Assembly: GCF_004103755.1 (NCBI RefSeq)
Contig: NZ_CP035283.1
Location: 3,100,001 to 3,164,000, forward strand
DNA from: Caproiciproducens sp. NJN-50
GTDB lineage: Bacteria; Bacillota; Clostridia; Oscillospirales; Acutalibacteraceae
Length of the DNA stretch: 64,000 nucleotides
Direction of reading: 5' to 3'
Positions 1-8,843 of the stretch are shown here, in pieces. Every line of letters starts with the position of its first letter. The first letter of the stretch is position 1. The position numbers and the translations under genes were made by a program. The notes under the pieces are model-generated. The model worked only from the letters and a program-made list of their open reading frames with translations. It was not told where the DNA came from and made no database searches.

Positions 1-136
1 CGTCGTGACGGACTGCGCGGTCGGCGAAGGCGCGGTCCTTAATTCCGTACAGTGCAGCGGCTGCACCATAAAGCCTGGGCAGACCGTTGCTCCTTATACC
101 ACCATGACCGAAAAAGCAAAGACAGACAAAAAATAG
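1..136 (+). CDS. C-terminal end of a hexapeptide-repeat nucleotidyltransferase (GlmU-like), cut by window edge
   Basis: The open frame enters from the window edge and stops at 134-136. The last 44 residues include a left-handed beta-helix-like stretch (VGEGAVLNSV then CTIKPGQTV) and a charged tail. This fits a sugar-nucleotide pyrophosphorylase with hexapeptide repeats. In many Clostridia glmU lies directly upstream of prs, so GlmU is the best guess. The tail does not resemble the usual end of a full GlmU acetyltransferase domain; it looks more like the linker repeats, so this may be a short form. It ends 14 bp before prs, so the two are probably cotranscribed. Confidence 0.5.
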   Translation, partial: VVTDCAVGEGAVLNSVQCSGCTIKPGQTVAPYTTMTEKAKTDKK

Positions 137-150
137 GGGGATAAACACAA

Positions 151-1107
151 ATGAGTTTTCATGGGAAAGACATCAAAATCTTTGCCGCCAGCGCAAGCCG
201 GGAAACGGCTGAAAAGATCGCCAAATGTTTGGGGCTTCCGCTGGGCAGAAGCGATGTCGGCACGTTCAGCGACGGTGAAATATCGGTCTCCATCTACGAT
301 TCGGTCCGCGGTTCCGACTGCTTCATTGTTCAGTCCACCTGCGCGCCCGTCAACAACAACCTGATGGAGCTGCTGATTATGATCGACGCCATGAAGCGCG
401 CTTCCGCGGCGAGGATCACCGCCGTCATTCCTTATTTCGGCTACGCCCGCCAGGACCGCAAGGCGAAGGCGCACGACCCCATTACGGCAAAGCTCTGCGC
501 CGACCTGCTGACCACGGCCGGGGCGAACCGGGTCCTGACCATGGACCTGCACGCGTCGCAGATCCAGGGGTTTTTCAACATCCCGGTCGACCATCTGCTG
601 GGGGTGCCCCTGCTCGCCTCCCACATGAAGGAGCTGATTGCCGGGCACGCCGATGAATATGTTGTGGTCTCCCCCGACCTCGGCTCCGTCACACGGGCGC
701 GCAATTTTGCCAGCCGCCTCGGGGTCCCGCTCGCCATCGTGGACAAACGCCGGCAGAAGGCGAACGTCTGCGAAGTCATGAACATCATCGGCAATGTGAA
801 GGGCCAGAAGGTCATCCTGGTCGACGACGTGGTCGACACCGCCGGCACGCTCTGCAACGCGGCCCAGGCGATCATGGACAGCGGCGCCCTGCAGGTCACG
901 GCCTGCGCGACGCACGGCGTGCTCTCCGGGCCCGCGATCGAGCGGATCCAGAACAGCCCGATCAAGAATCTCTTCCTGCTCAGCACCATTCCGATCCCGA
1001 AGGAAAAAATGCTGCCGAATATGACGGTCCTCTCCGTCGCTCCGCTGTTTGCCGAAGCGATCGACCGCATTTACGAGGACAAACCGGTATCCCCCATGTT
1101 TGTCTGA
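151..1107 (+). CDS. prs: Ribose-phosphate pyrophosphokinase (PRPP synthetase)
   Basis: This cytosolic enzyme makes 5-phosphoribosyl-1-diphosphate from ribose 5-phosphate and ATP for purine, pyrimidine, NAD, His and Trp synthesis. The 318 residues match the family length. Visible motifs are the flexible-loop segment YARQDRK, the MDLHAS segment near residue 131 and the PRPP-binding loop DDVVDTAGT at about 225-233. An AGGGGG ribosome site lies about ten bases upstream of ATG 151. It sits between a GlmU-like gene and pth, the common Bacillota order glmU-prs-pth-mfd. Confidence 0.97.
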   Translation: MSFHGKDIKIFAASASRETAEKIAKCLGLPLGRSDVGTFSDGEISVSIYDSVRGSDCFIVQSTCAPVNNNLMELLIMIDAMKRASAARITAVIPYFGYARQDRKAKAHDPITAKLCADLLTTAGANRVLTMDLHASQIQGFFNIPVDHLLGVPLLASHMKELIAGHADEYVVVSPDLGSVTRARNFASRLGVPLAIVDKRRQKANVCEVMNIIGNVKGQKVILVDDVVDTAGTLCNAAQAIMDSGALQVTACATHGVLSGPAIERIQNSPIKNLFLLSTIPIPKEKMLPNMTVLSVAPLFAEAIDRIYEDKPVSPMFV

Positions 1108-1142
1108 TTGACTTGCGGCCGGGCGGCTTTTCTGCGTTCTAA

Positions 1143-1167
1143 GGCGGGGCGGATCATCCGTCCCGCC
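1143..1167 (+). terminator. Possible weak terminator or attenuating hairpin between prs and pth
   Basis: A ten-base GC-rich arm GGCGGGGCGG pairs with CCGTCCCGCC across a five-base loop. It is followed only by CGTTTCCG, not a clean U-run, so termination would be partial at best. Confidence 0.35.
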
Positions 1168-1205
1168 CGTTTCCGTATTCTTCTTTACGATTTTAGGAGT
1201 GTGCC

Positions 1206-1820
1206 ATGCTGAACAATCTGTTCCACATCCGGCCGCAGCCGGCCGGTCAGGCGGAATACCTGGTGGTCGGCCTCGGCAATCCGGGCCCCAAATACGAGGA
1301 GACCCGCCACAACGCCGGATTCATGGCCGTCGATTACATCGCCGGGCAGGCCGGCGCGACCATCGACCGGCTGAAATTCAAAGGGCTCTGCGCCCCGGCG
1401 CGGATCGGCGGAAAAAACGTGCTGCTGCTAAAACCCGGAACCTACATGAACCTGAGCGGCCAGAGCGTGGTGGAAGCGATGGGCTTCTACCATATTCCCC
1501 CGGAAAAGGTCATCGTGCTGTACGACGACATCAGCTTCCCTCCGGGAAAGCTGCGCATCCGCTTAAAGGGCAGCGACGGCGGGCAGAACGGGATGAAGAA
1601 CATCATCTATCTCACCGGCAGCGACCGCATTCCGCGCATCCGGCTCGGCACCGGCGACCGGCCGGACCGGCGGTGGGACCTCGCGGACTGGGTCCTTTCG
1701 CGCTTTTCGCCGGAGGACCGCAAGCGGTTCGATGAGGCGGTCGCCCGCGCGAACGACGCCGTCGCCCTGATGGTGCAGGGCAAAGCGGCGGATGCGATGA
1801 ATCTTTACAACGGGAATTGA
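1206..1820 (+). CDS. pth: Peptidyl-tRNA hydrolase
   Basis: It releases tRNA from peptidyl-tRNAs that drop off the ribosome, so the tRNA can be reused. The core GLGNPGPKYEETRHNAGF is present, with catalytic His at residue 35, and YDDISFPPGKLRIR followed by GSDGGQNGMKN matches the second conserved block. At 204 residues it is slightly long because of about 17 extra N-terminal residues. AGGAG lies five to eight bases before ATG 1206. It is followed after 51 bp by a small membrane protein and then mfd, the usual pth-mfd neighbourhood. Confidence 0.96.
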   Translation: MLNNLFHIRPQPAGQAEYLVVGLGNPGPKYEETRHNAGFMAVDYIAGQAGATIDRLKFKGLCAPARIGGKNVLLLKPGTYMNLSGQSVVEAMGFYHIPPEKVIVLYDDISFPPGKLRIRLKGSDGGQNGMKNIIYLTGSDRIPRIRLGTGDRPDRRWDLADWVLSRFSPEDRKRFDEAVARANDAVALMVQGKAADAMNLYNGN

Positions 1821-1871
1821 CCTGCCCGGCTGTCCGCTTCTAATGCAGCTGAAACGCAGGGGGAGGGTCGC

Positions 1872-2330
1872 ATGCATTTTTTTAAAACTGTTTTTTCACC
1901 TAAAACTATCATGGAATGCTTTTCGCTGGCTTTGCGATTCGTCGGCGCGGCCTATGCCGTGATAGGCGCGGTTTCCGCCGATTTCGCCGATCTGGAGATC
2001 GGCGCGGTACTTTTGCTTCTCGCCCTGTGCCTATGGCTCGTTGCAAACATGCACAACAAAAAGGTAGAAATTCTGAGGGAGAACGGCTTTCGCGTTCAGG
2101 CCAGAATCCGTTTCATCCGTAAGTATTGGCTGACCGGCATTTCATGCGGGGCACAAAGGCACCCCTGGCGCTTTTTCTATAAATACAAATACGGCGGGGA
2201 AAGTTATCGAGGACGCAGCGACCTGCTGTGGGAACACCCGGATTTTGGGTCCGGCGATCCGGTAACCGTTTTGATCGATGAAAACAATCCCGAAAAAAGC
2301 TGCCCCGATTTCATTCCCGCATTCAAATAA
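1872..2330 (+). CDS. Small membrane protein, DUF3592-like
   Basis: This 152-residue protein has two hydrophobic segments (about 20-38 and 42-58) followed by a soluble C-terminal domain. The order of a two-helix anchor, then strands ending in DPVTVLIDENNPEKS, resembles DUF3592 proteins, which have no assigned function. A GGGAGGG site precedes ATG 1872. It ends 11 bp before mfd and so is probably translated from the same message. I do not recognise a specific homologue, and no catalytic residues stand out. Confidence 0.65.
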   Translation: MHFFKTVFSPKTIMECFSLALRFVGAAYAVIGAVSADFADLEIGAVLLLLALCLWLVANMHNKKVEILRENGFRVQARIRFIRKYWLTGISCGAQRHPWRFFYKYKYGGESYRGRSDLLWEHPDFGSGDPVTVLIDENNPEKSCPDFIPAFK

Positions 2331-2341
2331 AGGGGATTTTC

Positions 2342-5300
2342 ATGGAATTTCTGACAAACGCGATCCGCGGACTCAAGGAATTTTCAGACCTGGAAGCCGC
2401 GGTTGACAGCCGGGCGCTGCCGGCCGCGGTGACCGGTGTCTCCGGGGTCCACAAGGCAAATATCATCTATTCGCTCTGCGCCGACCTGCGGCGCAGGGCT
2501 TTTGTCGTCGCGGGCGACGAACCGGAGGCGCAGCGGCTTTGCTCCGACCTCGCGGCAATGGGCCTGAAGCCTCTGTTCTACCCGGCGCGCGACTTTTCCT
2601 TTCATGACGCGGAGGGCAGTTCGCACGAATACGAGCATCAGAGGCTGCAGGTACTGGAACGCATCCTCTCCGGCGGCTGCGACGCGGTCGTCTGCTGCAT
2701 CGACGCCGCGCTGCAGCTCACCATCCCGCCCGCAGAGCTGAAACGCCGCACCGCCGTGCTCGAGGCGGGAAAAAGCGTACCGATGGAACGGGTGCTGGAA
2801 GCTCTTTCCGCGTGCGGCTATGAGCGGGCCGTGCAGATCGAGGGCGCGGGGCAGTTCGCGTCGCGCGGCGGAATCCTGGATTTCTATCCCCCGGGCGGCG
2901 AAGCGCCGGTCCGCGCGGAATTTTTCGGGGAAGAGATCGATTCGCTGTCGCTGTTCGACCCAATCTCCCAGCGGCGGACCGAGAACATCCAAAGCGCCGT
3001 GATCGAACCGGCGGCGGAAGCGCTGATCGAACATCCCCGGGTCCTGGCGGAACGGATCCGGAAGCTCGCCGGCGAGCTGCGGGGGAAAACCGCCCCGGCG
3101 GCCAAAGCCGTCCTGAACGAACAGGCCGGCAAGCTGGAAAACGGTCTGCGCCTGGGCTGCGCGGATAAATTTCTTCCCCTTCTGTACGGGGAAAAGGCGA
3201 CGCTTTTCAGTTATCTGACGGATGACGCCCTGCTGTTTGTCAGCGAACCGGTCAAATCGCGCGAGCGGATGCGCGGCGCGCTGTGGCAGTGGGGCGAGGA
3301 CCTGAAGGACCTGTTCTCCGACGGGACGCTCTGCCGCGGCCTGGACAGCTACAGCGGGGACTGGGCCTCGGCTCTTGCGGCGTTTGAACGCTTCGGCGCG
3401 GTCTATCTGGACGCCTTCGTTCACGGCGGCTACGAAACGCCGGTGCGCTCCCTCATCGGCATGAGCGCGCGCCAGCTTTCCACCTGGGGCGGCAGCATCC
3501 AGCTCCTGGCCGAGGACCTGCAGAACATGCTCGCGAACCGCTGGGCCTGCGCCGTGCTGTGCGGCTCCGACCGCGCGGCGCGCACCGTCGCCGCGGATTT
3601 GCAGGTCAAGGGGATCAACGCGGCGTTTGTGGAAAGCCCGGTCAGGATCGAACGCGGCGAGGTGGTCGTGACCATCGGCGCGCTGTCCGGCGGTCTGGAA
3701 TACCCCGGCGCCTTCTTCGGCCTGATCACGCACGGGCGCGCGGCGCTTCCCCATGTGAAAAAAGCCAAAAAGAAAAAGAGCGGCGAGGCGGTTTACAGCA
3801 TTTCCGACCTGACGCCCGGGGACTACATCGTCCACGCCACACACGGCATCGGCGTCTTTGAAGGGATCCATAAAATCGACATGAACGGCGTCGTCAAGGA
3901 CTACATCAAGGTGCGGTACGCAAAAAGCGACCTTCTGTACGTCCCGGTGACGCAGCTCGACATGGTGTCCAAATACATCGGCCCGCGGGAGGACGCCAAC
4001 GTCCGCCTGAGCCGCCTGGGCGGCAGCGACTGGCAGAAGGCGAAGGCCCGGGTGCGGCGCGCGGTCAAGGATATCGCGGACGACCTGATCCGGCTTTACG
4101 CCCAGCGGATGCAGGCCCAGGGGCACGCGTTCGCCCCGGACTCGGAATGGCAGCACGACTTCGAGGCCCATTTCGAGTTCGACGAGACGGAGGACCAGCT
4201 GCGCTGCATCGAGGAGATCAAGGCGGACATGGAAAAAAGCGCGCCGATGGACCGGCTCCTGTGCGGAGACGTCGGGTTCGGCAAGACGGAGGTGGCGCTG
4301 CGCGCCGCGTTCAAATGCATCACGGATTCCATGCAGTGCGCGATGCTGGTGCCGACCACGATCCTCGCCTGGCAGCACTACCAGACCATCACCCGGCGCA
4401 TGGAGGGCTTCCCCATCCGCGTCGAGCTGCTTTCGCGTTTCCGGACGCCGAAGGAGCAGGAAGAAATCATCAGGAAACTTGAGCGCGGCGAAATCGACAT
4501 GGTGGTCGGAACGCACCGCCTGATCTCCAAGGACGTCGAATTCCGCAATCTAGGCCTCATCATTGTCGATGAGGAGCAGCGCTTCGGCGTCGCGCAGAAG
4601 GAGCGTCTGAAATCGCGGTACAAGGACGTGGACGTCCTCACGCTCTCCGCGACGCCGATTCCCCGCACGCTCAACATGGCGCTGTCCGGCATCCGGGACA
4701 TGAGCGTGATCGAAGAGGCGCCGCACGACCGGCACCCCGTTCAGACCTATGTGCTGGAACACGACGACGGCATCATTTACGAAGCCATCCGCCGCGAGCT
4801 GCGGCGCGGCGGGCAGGTTTACTACCTGCACAACGACGTGGGGAGCATCCAGCGCGCCGCCGCGAAGATTCAGGAGGCGATCCCGGAAGCGAAGGTCGGA
4901 TTCGGCCACGGAAAAATGAATGAGCAGGAGCTTTCGGAGGTCTGGCGGCGCCTGATCGAGCAGGAAATCGACGTCCTGGTCTGCACCACGATCATCGAGA
5001 CCGGCGTGGACGTGCCGAACGTCAACACGCTGATTATTGAAAACGCCGACCACATGGGCCTTTCGCAGCTGCACCAGATCCGCGGCCGCGTCGGGAGGTC
5101 CAGCCGCCGGGCGTTCGCCTACCTGACCTTCAAGCGGGACAAGGCGCTTTCCGAAATCGCGCAGAAGCGCCTGTCCGCCATCCGCCAGTTCACGGAGTTC
5201 GGCTCCGGGTTCAAGATCGCGATGCGCGACCTGGAGATCCGCGGGGCGGGCAACATCCTCGGCGGAGAACAGCACGGGCACATGGAGGCCGTCGGCTACG

Positions 5301-5809
5301 ACATGTACCTGCACCTGCTGGCCGAGGCCGTCGGCCGCGCCAAGGGCGAAACGGTGCAGGAGTACGGCGAGGAATGCCTGGTCGACATGCAGGTCACCGC
5401 CCACATCCCGGAAAGCTATATTTCCGACCTGAACCAGCGGCTCGACATCTACCGGCGCATCGCGGACATCCGCACGCGCGAGGACGCGCTCGACGTCACC
5501 GACGAGCTGATCGACCGCTTCGGCGAACCGCCGGCCAGCGTAAACGGCCTGGTCGACATCGCGCTGCTGCGCAACGTCGCCTCCCGCCTCGGCATCCGCG
5601 AAGTCCGGCAGCAGGAAAACACGCTGTTCCTCTATTCCGACCGCATCGACATGAAAAGGATCGGCGCTCTGGTGTCCGCCCTGCGGGGCCGCGTGCTGCT
5701 CAACGCCGGGGCCAAGCCCTATGTCAGCGTGAGGATCGCCCAAAACGAGACTCCCCTGCAGACGCTTTCCCAGGCCCTGAAGCTGATGGAGGCCCCGCCG
5801 GAAGGATGA
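2342..5809 (+). CDS. mfd: Transcription-repair coupling factor
   Basis: This SF2 ATP-dependent translocase removes RNA polymerase stalled at lesions and recruits UvrA. The 1155-residue length is normal. Visible domains in order: UvrB-like N-terminal region with ASRGGILDFYPP; a CarD-like RNA-polymerase-interaction domain starting near residue 494 (DYIVHATHGIGVFEG); Walker A GDVGFGKT at 642-649; DEEQ Walker B at 743-746; the SAT motif LSATPIPRTL; QIRGRVGRS; and a C-terminal TRCF domain. AAAGGGG precedes ATG 2342. It is followed by a foldase lipoprotein gene that has its own promoter. Confidence 0.97.
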   Translation: MEFLTNAIRGLKEFSDLEAAVDSRALPAAVTGVSGVHKANIIYSLCADLRRRAFVVAGDEPEAQRLCSDLAAMGLKPLFYPARDFSFHDAEGSSHEYEHQRLQVLERILSGGCDAVVCCIDAALQLTIPPAELKRRTAVLEAGKSVPMERVLEALSACGYERAVQIEGAGQFASRGGILDFYPPGGEAPVRAEFFGEEIDSLSLFDPISQRRTENIQSAVIEPAAEALIEHPRVLAERIRKLAGELRGKTAPAAKAVLNEQAGKLENGLRLGCADKFLPLLYGEKATLFSYLTDDALLFVSEPVKSRERMRGALWQWGEDLKDLFSDGTLCRGLDSYSGDWASALAAFERFGAVYLDAFVHGGYETPVRSLIGMSARQLSTWGGSIQLLAEDLQNMLANRWACAVLCGSDRAARTVAADLQVKGINAAFVESPVRIERGEVVVTIGALSGGLEYPGAFFGLITHGRAALPHVKKAKKKKSGEAVYSISDLTPGDYIVHATHGIGVFEGIHKIDMNGVVKDYIKVRYAKSDLLYVPVTQLDMVSKYIGPREDANVRLSRLGGSDWQKAKARVRRAVKDIADDLIRLYAQRMQAQGHAFAPDSEWQHDFEAHFEFDETEDQLRCIEEIKADMEKSAPMDRLLCGDVGFGKTEVALRAAFKCITDSMQCAMLVPTTILAWQHYQTITRRMEGFPIRVELLSRFRTPKEQEEIIRKLERGEIDMVVGTHRLISKDVEFRNLGLIIVDEEQRFGVAQKERLKSRYKDVDVLTLSATPIPRTLNMALSGIRDMSVIEEAPHDRHPVQTYVLEHDDGIIYEAIRRELRRGGQVYYLHNDVGSIQRAAAKIQEAIPEAKVGFGHGKMNEQELSEVWRRLIEQEIDVLVCTTIIETGVDVPNVNTLIIENADHMGLSQLHQIRGRVGRSSRRAFAYLTFKRDKALSEIAQKRLSAIRQFTEFGSGFKIAMRDLEIRGAGNILGGEQHGHMEAVGYDMYLHLLAEAVGRAKGETVQEYGEECLVDMQVTAHIPESYISDLNQRLDIYRRIADIRTREDALDVTDELIDRFGEPPASVNGLVDIALLRNVASRLGIREVRQQENTLFLYSDRIDMKRIGALVSALRGRVLLNAGAKPYVSVRIAQNETPLQTLSQALKLMEAPPEG

Positions 5810-5846
5810 AGGCCGGATGAGAAAACCGGCCAGGATGAAAAAAGCA

Positions 5847-5875
5847 TGGACAGCCCACCCGAAAAAGTGTATAAT
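5847..5875 (+). promoter_or_regulatory. Sigma-A promoter for the foldase lipoprotein gene
   Basis: TGGACA at 5847-5852 and TATAAT at 5870-5875 are separated by exactly 17 bp. The predicted start of transcription lies about 50 bp before the ATG at 5932. Confidence 0.8.
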
Positions 5876-5931
5876 TGCAATAATCCATCAAACGCCGCAG
5901 GAAGAATGTTAAGAATATCGGAGTGTGTCAT

Positions 5932-6984
5932 ATGAAAAAAATAAAAAAGATCGCCGCGCTGCTCCTCGCCGCGGTCATGCTGGCCTCCACAGCCGCATGT
6001 TCCTCCGACAAGAGCTGGTGTGCGAAAAACGACAGCCTGACCGTGCCGGTCGGGAGTTATATTTACTATCTCTACTCCGCGTACGCAAGCGCCTCTTCCA
6101 AAGTGCCGGACTCCACCAAGGCCGTGCTGGACCAGAAGATCGACAGCAAGGACGCCGCGACCTGGATCCGCGAAAAGGCGCTGAATTCCGCCAAATCGCT
6201 GTTCGTCATCGACAAGAAAATGAAGGACCTGAAGCTGACCCTGACGGACGCCGAGAAATCCACCATCAAGACCAGCACGGACAACTTCTGGAACAGCTAC
6301 GGAAGCACGCTGGAGGAATACGGCGTCGCGAAGAGCTCCTACGAGCTGGCAGCCGCCGAATACGGAACGAAATATCAGAAGGTCTTTAACGCCGTTTACG
6401 GCAAGGGCGGGTCCAAGGCGGTTTCGGACAATGAGCTGAAAAGCTTTTTTGAGAAGAACTACACCGATTTCTCTTACGTGCTGTGCAAGCTGTACAAGAC
6501 GGATTCCAGCGGAAATTATTCCGCTTCGTTCTCCGACACCGAAAAGAAAAAGGCCGAGGCCCAGTTCAACGATTACGCTTCCAAGATCAAAGCCGGGACC
6601 ATGACGCTTCAGCAGGCGGCCGACGCTTACAAATCCGCCGATCCGGACATTTCGGTCCAGACAGAAACCGTCGATCTCAAGACCAACACGCAGGGATACC
6701 CGGACGATCTGGTAAAGATACTGGACGGCATGAAGGCCGGAGAAACCAAGGCGGCGGAGATCTCGGACGGTTACCTGTATCTGTTGGCAACAAAGAACGA
6801 CATCACGAAAAAGACCGAGGAGCAGATGAAAACCGACAGCGGGCGCAGCGGCCTTCTCGCCGATTACAAGGGGCAGGAATTCTCCGACGAAATTTCCAAG
6901 GAAGCCGATTCCATCAGCGGCGTGACCGTAAACGAAAAAGCGGTCAATTCCTATAATCCGTCGATGTTCGTGACGGAGGAGTAA
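5932..6984 (+). CDS. Extracytoplasmic foldase lipoprotein, SurA/PrsA-like peptidyl-prolyl isomerase family
   Basis: The N-terminus has basic residues, a hydrophobic stretch and a lipobox LASTAAC with Cys23, so the mature 328-residue protein should be tethered to the outer face of the membrane. The rest is Lys-rich and mostly helical, like the SurA_N/PrsA chaperone fold. The region around residues 160-290 occupies the place of a parvulin domain but lacks obvious parvulin signature residues, so isomerase activity is uncertain. An in-frame GTG lies upstream, but GGAG at 5920-5923 is correctly spaced for ATG 5932. Position behind mfd is common for this family in Clostridia. Confidence 0.78.
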   Translation: MKKIKKIAALLLAAVMLASTAACSSDKSWCAKNDSLTVPVGSYIYYLYSAYASASSKVPDSTKAVLDQKIDSKDAATWIREKALNSAKSLFVIDKKMKDLKLTLTDAEKSTIKTSTDNFWNSYGSTLEEYGVAKSSYELAAAEYGTKYQKVFNAVYGKGGSKAVSDNELKSFFEKNYTDFSYVLCKLYKTDSSGNYSASFSDTEKKKAEAQFNDYASKIKAGTMTLQQAADAYKSADPDISVQTETVDLKTNTQGYPDDLVKILDGMKAGETKAAEISDGYLYLLATKNDITKKTEEQMKTDSGRSGLLADYKGQEFSDEISKEADSISGVTVNEKAVNSYNPSMFVTEE

Positions 6985-6993
6985 TTGCTGAAG

Positions 6994-7040
6994 CATCTAA
7001 AAGGACCGGCCCATATGGGCCGGTCCTTTTAGATGTTATT
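6994..7040 (+). terminator. Rho-independent terminator after the foldase gene
   Basis: A 42-bp perfect palindrome (6994-7035, centred on GGCCCATATGGGCC) is followed by TTATTTTAATT. The 200 bp that follow, up to the convergent gene at 7246, contain no gene I can support. Confidence 0.9.
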
Positions 7041-7245
7041 TTAATTATCTGTATTGGAGGAACTTATAAGCATTTTAAAAGGAAAACGATTATTTCTTTG
7101 GTTAGTGTTAGCTAACCTCTGTGACTTCAGTTTACCATCACTCAGCCGTTCTGTCAAGGCTTTTCCTGAAAATTCGCTCTTTTTTATAGAAAAGCGCTCC
7201 GCCAGGCAGAGGCAGCGCGGCAAATGAACGCTGCCTGTTTCCTCG

Positions 7246-8421
7246 TCAGTACAGCACGACCGTGCCGTCCTTCACCGCGCAGCGGCATTCATAGCTCTTC
7301 TGACTGCCGGTCTGCGCATCGTAGACGGAATTGAATTCAAAGGAATCCTTCCCGTCGGTCAGAAGGTAGCGCGCGATGAGGAACCGGTCGTCCACGCAGG
7401 TGACGAATTTGCCGAGGTCGCTCGGAAATTTCGCGTCCACTCCGGAGTTCATGACGCCGGCCACTTTGCAGAAGCCGTCGGCCTCCGTGATGCGGTAGGC
7501 GCGCCCGCCCTGCGGGTCGATGCTGAACATCGCGTCTTCCTCCTCCTGCCCAAGGCTGAGCGTCGCGGCGACCGACTTTCTGCCGCTGCGCTTGTCATAG
7601 GCGCACAGGCGCTGGTCCCCGGTCGGGAAATAGCGCGCCCGGAAGTAGAGGCTGCGGCCGTCCATCCCGGCATAGCGCACCAATCCGCTGGTTCCCGCAC
7701 TGAGAATCAGTTCCAGCGGGACGCGCTCCTCCCCCGCCTTGACCGAAACGATCAAATCCAGCAGGGGGCAGAGCCAGACGTTGTCGTTGACTTCGTCCCC
7801 CAGCCAGCGCATATTGCGAAAACATTTGAGCTTTTCCTCTTCGTTCCCGTGCGGCTGGAGGACCAGAATCTGACGCTCGCCGTCCAGATCATAGGAAATC
7901 AACCCGGCGGCGTTTCCATTGCAGATACGCGGGTCCCTGACGTAGTAATACCGCCCCTCGTCCAGATCGTACAGATAGGCCACGCGGGAGAAGCCGGTCA
8001 GTTTTTTGTATTCGCGGAACAGACGGCGGTGGCGTTCGTTCGCGCAGGTATATAAGATCACGTGGCTTTCGTCGAGCGCGCGGCATTCGGCAAAGGCGCC
8101 GATGAAATTCAGCCGGGCCATGCTTTTCTCCGCTCCGGTATTCTTGTCCACCCGCAGAATCCAGACCGTGCTTTCGCCGGATTCCATCACGACGACGATG
8201 TCCTCCGGAAAGCTGAAAAAGTGCTGCACATAAGCCGGGTCGGTTAAAAAGTAGTTCGCGATAATGCGTTCCCGGTGCGTTTTCAGGTTGTATTCCAGAA
8301 GGAAAAGGCTGTTGTGCCCCTCCTCCGATTTTTCTTCGGCGTAATAGATCCTGTCCGCTTCAAATTCAATCAGCGAAACATTGCTGCTGGTAAACAGATT
8401 CCGCAAATCAACCACTTTCAC
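7246..8421 (-). CDS. Conserved hypothetical protein, possible beta-propeller
   Basis: About 391 residues, soluble, no signal peptide. Its many short strands with alternating aromatic and acidic turns suggest a beta-propeller or similar all-beta fold; I do not recognise the family. An open frame extends upstream to 8472, but a strong promoter on this strand has its -10 box at 8444-8449, overlapping the ATG at 8445. The start must therefore lie downstream. GTG 8421, preceded by GGGGGTGA, is the best choice; GTG 8430 is possible. It is transcribed divergently from the Smr gene. Confidence 0.6.
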   Translation of the reverse strand: MKVVDLRNLFTSSNVSLIEFEADRIYYAEEKSEEGHNSLFLLEYNLKTHRERIIANYFLTDPAYVQHFFSFPEDIVVVMESGESTVWILRVDKNTGAEKSMARLNFIGAFAECRALDESHVILYTCANERHRRLFREYKKLTGFSRVAYLYDLDEGRYYYVRDPRICNGNAAGLISYDLDGERQILVLQPHGNEEEKLKCFRNMRWLGDEVNDNVWLCPLLDLIVSVKAGEERVPLELILSAGTSGLVRYAGMDGRSLYFRARYFPTGDQRLCAYDKRSGRKSVAATLSLGQEEEDAMFSIDPQGGRAYRITEADGFCKVAGVMNSGVDAKFPSDLGKFVTCVDDRFLIARYLLTDGKDSFEFNSVYDAQTGSQKSYECRCAVKDGTVVLY

Positions 8422-8443
8422 CGGTCTCACCCCCGACCTTTTC

Positions 8444-8472
8444 ATTATATCAGAAACCATCGAAAAATCCAA
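8444..8472 (-). promoter_or_regulatory. Sigma-A promoter for the 7246-8421 gene
   Basis: Read on the minus strand, TTGGAT (8472-8467), 17 bp, then TATAAT (8449-8444). The predicted leader before the chosen GTG is only about 15-20 nt. Confidence 0.8.
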
Positions 8473-8511
8473 TTCCGCATTGCCCGCTCAGGGCCTTTTT
8501 TTCTCATTTCA

Positions 8512-8520
8512 TGCTATAAT
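8512..8520 (+). promoter_or_regulatory. Extended -10 promoter for the Smr gene
   Basis: TGCTATAAT fits the extended -10 form TGnTATAAT. There is no good -35 box at the usual distance. It lies back to back with the minus-strand promoter at 8444-8472. Confidence 0.6.
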
Positions 8521-8546
8521 AGGAATCATCAGGGAGATGAAACGCC

Positions 8547-8819
8547 GTGCATGTGGTAAAAGCGAACTCAATGCTCGAAGTGGACCTTCACGGACTGACC
8601 GCGGAGGACGCGAAGCGCCGACTGGAACATCTTCTTTCGAGCGCCGGACCGGAGGTCAAGGAGGTCCGGGTCATTCACGGCTACAACTCCGGGCAGGCCC
8701 TGCGCGACATGGTCCGCCTGAGGCTGAAGCATCCGCGCATCGCCTCCAAGCTCGTCACGCTGAATCCGGGGGAAACCAGGCTTCTGCTCCTTCCCCCGGA
8801 GAAAAAGAAGGGCCGCTGA
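8547..8819 (+). CDS. Stand-alone Smr-domain protein
   Basis: The 90-residue protein is a single Smr domain, the nuclease-like module found at the C-terminus of MutS2. The motif DLHGLTAEDAKRRLE begins near residue 12 and the second motif VRVIHGYNSGQALRD near residue 41. There is no MutS ATPase, so this is a small free-standing member; nucleic-acid binding or nicking is inferred from the family. Translation probably starts at GTG 8547 behind GGGAGATGA. Confidence 0.85.
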   Translation: MHVVKANSMLEVDLHGLTAEDAKRRLEHLLSSAGPEVKEVRVIHGYNSGQALRDMVRLRLKHPRIASKLVTLNPGETRLLLLPPEKKKGR

Positions 8820-8843
8820 CGGCGGTTCAGGGGGGATTTTCCG

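Noticed and set aside
2384..4516. 710-residue minus-strand open frame
   Set aside because: It is antisense to mfd, with His/Arg/Asp-rich composition typical of GC-rich shadows. Similar long antisense frames over nrdD (25901-27973), aspS (31321-33624) and pckG (60007-61095) are rejected for the same reason.
7041..7223. Short open frames in the gap after the foldase terminator
   Set aside because: They have no ribosome site and no recognisable protein, and lie between a terminator and a convergent gene end.
8445..8472. Upstream ATG starts for the 7246-8421 gene
   Set aside because: They overlap or precede the TATAAT of the promoter on the same strand, so they would not be in the transcript.
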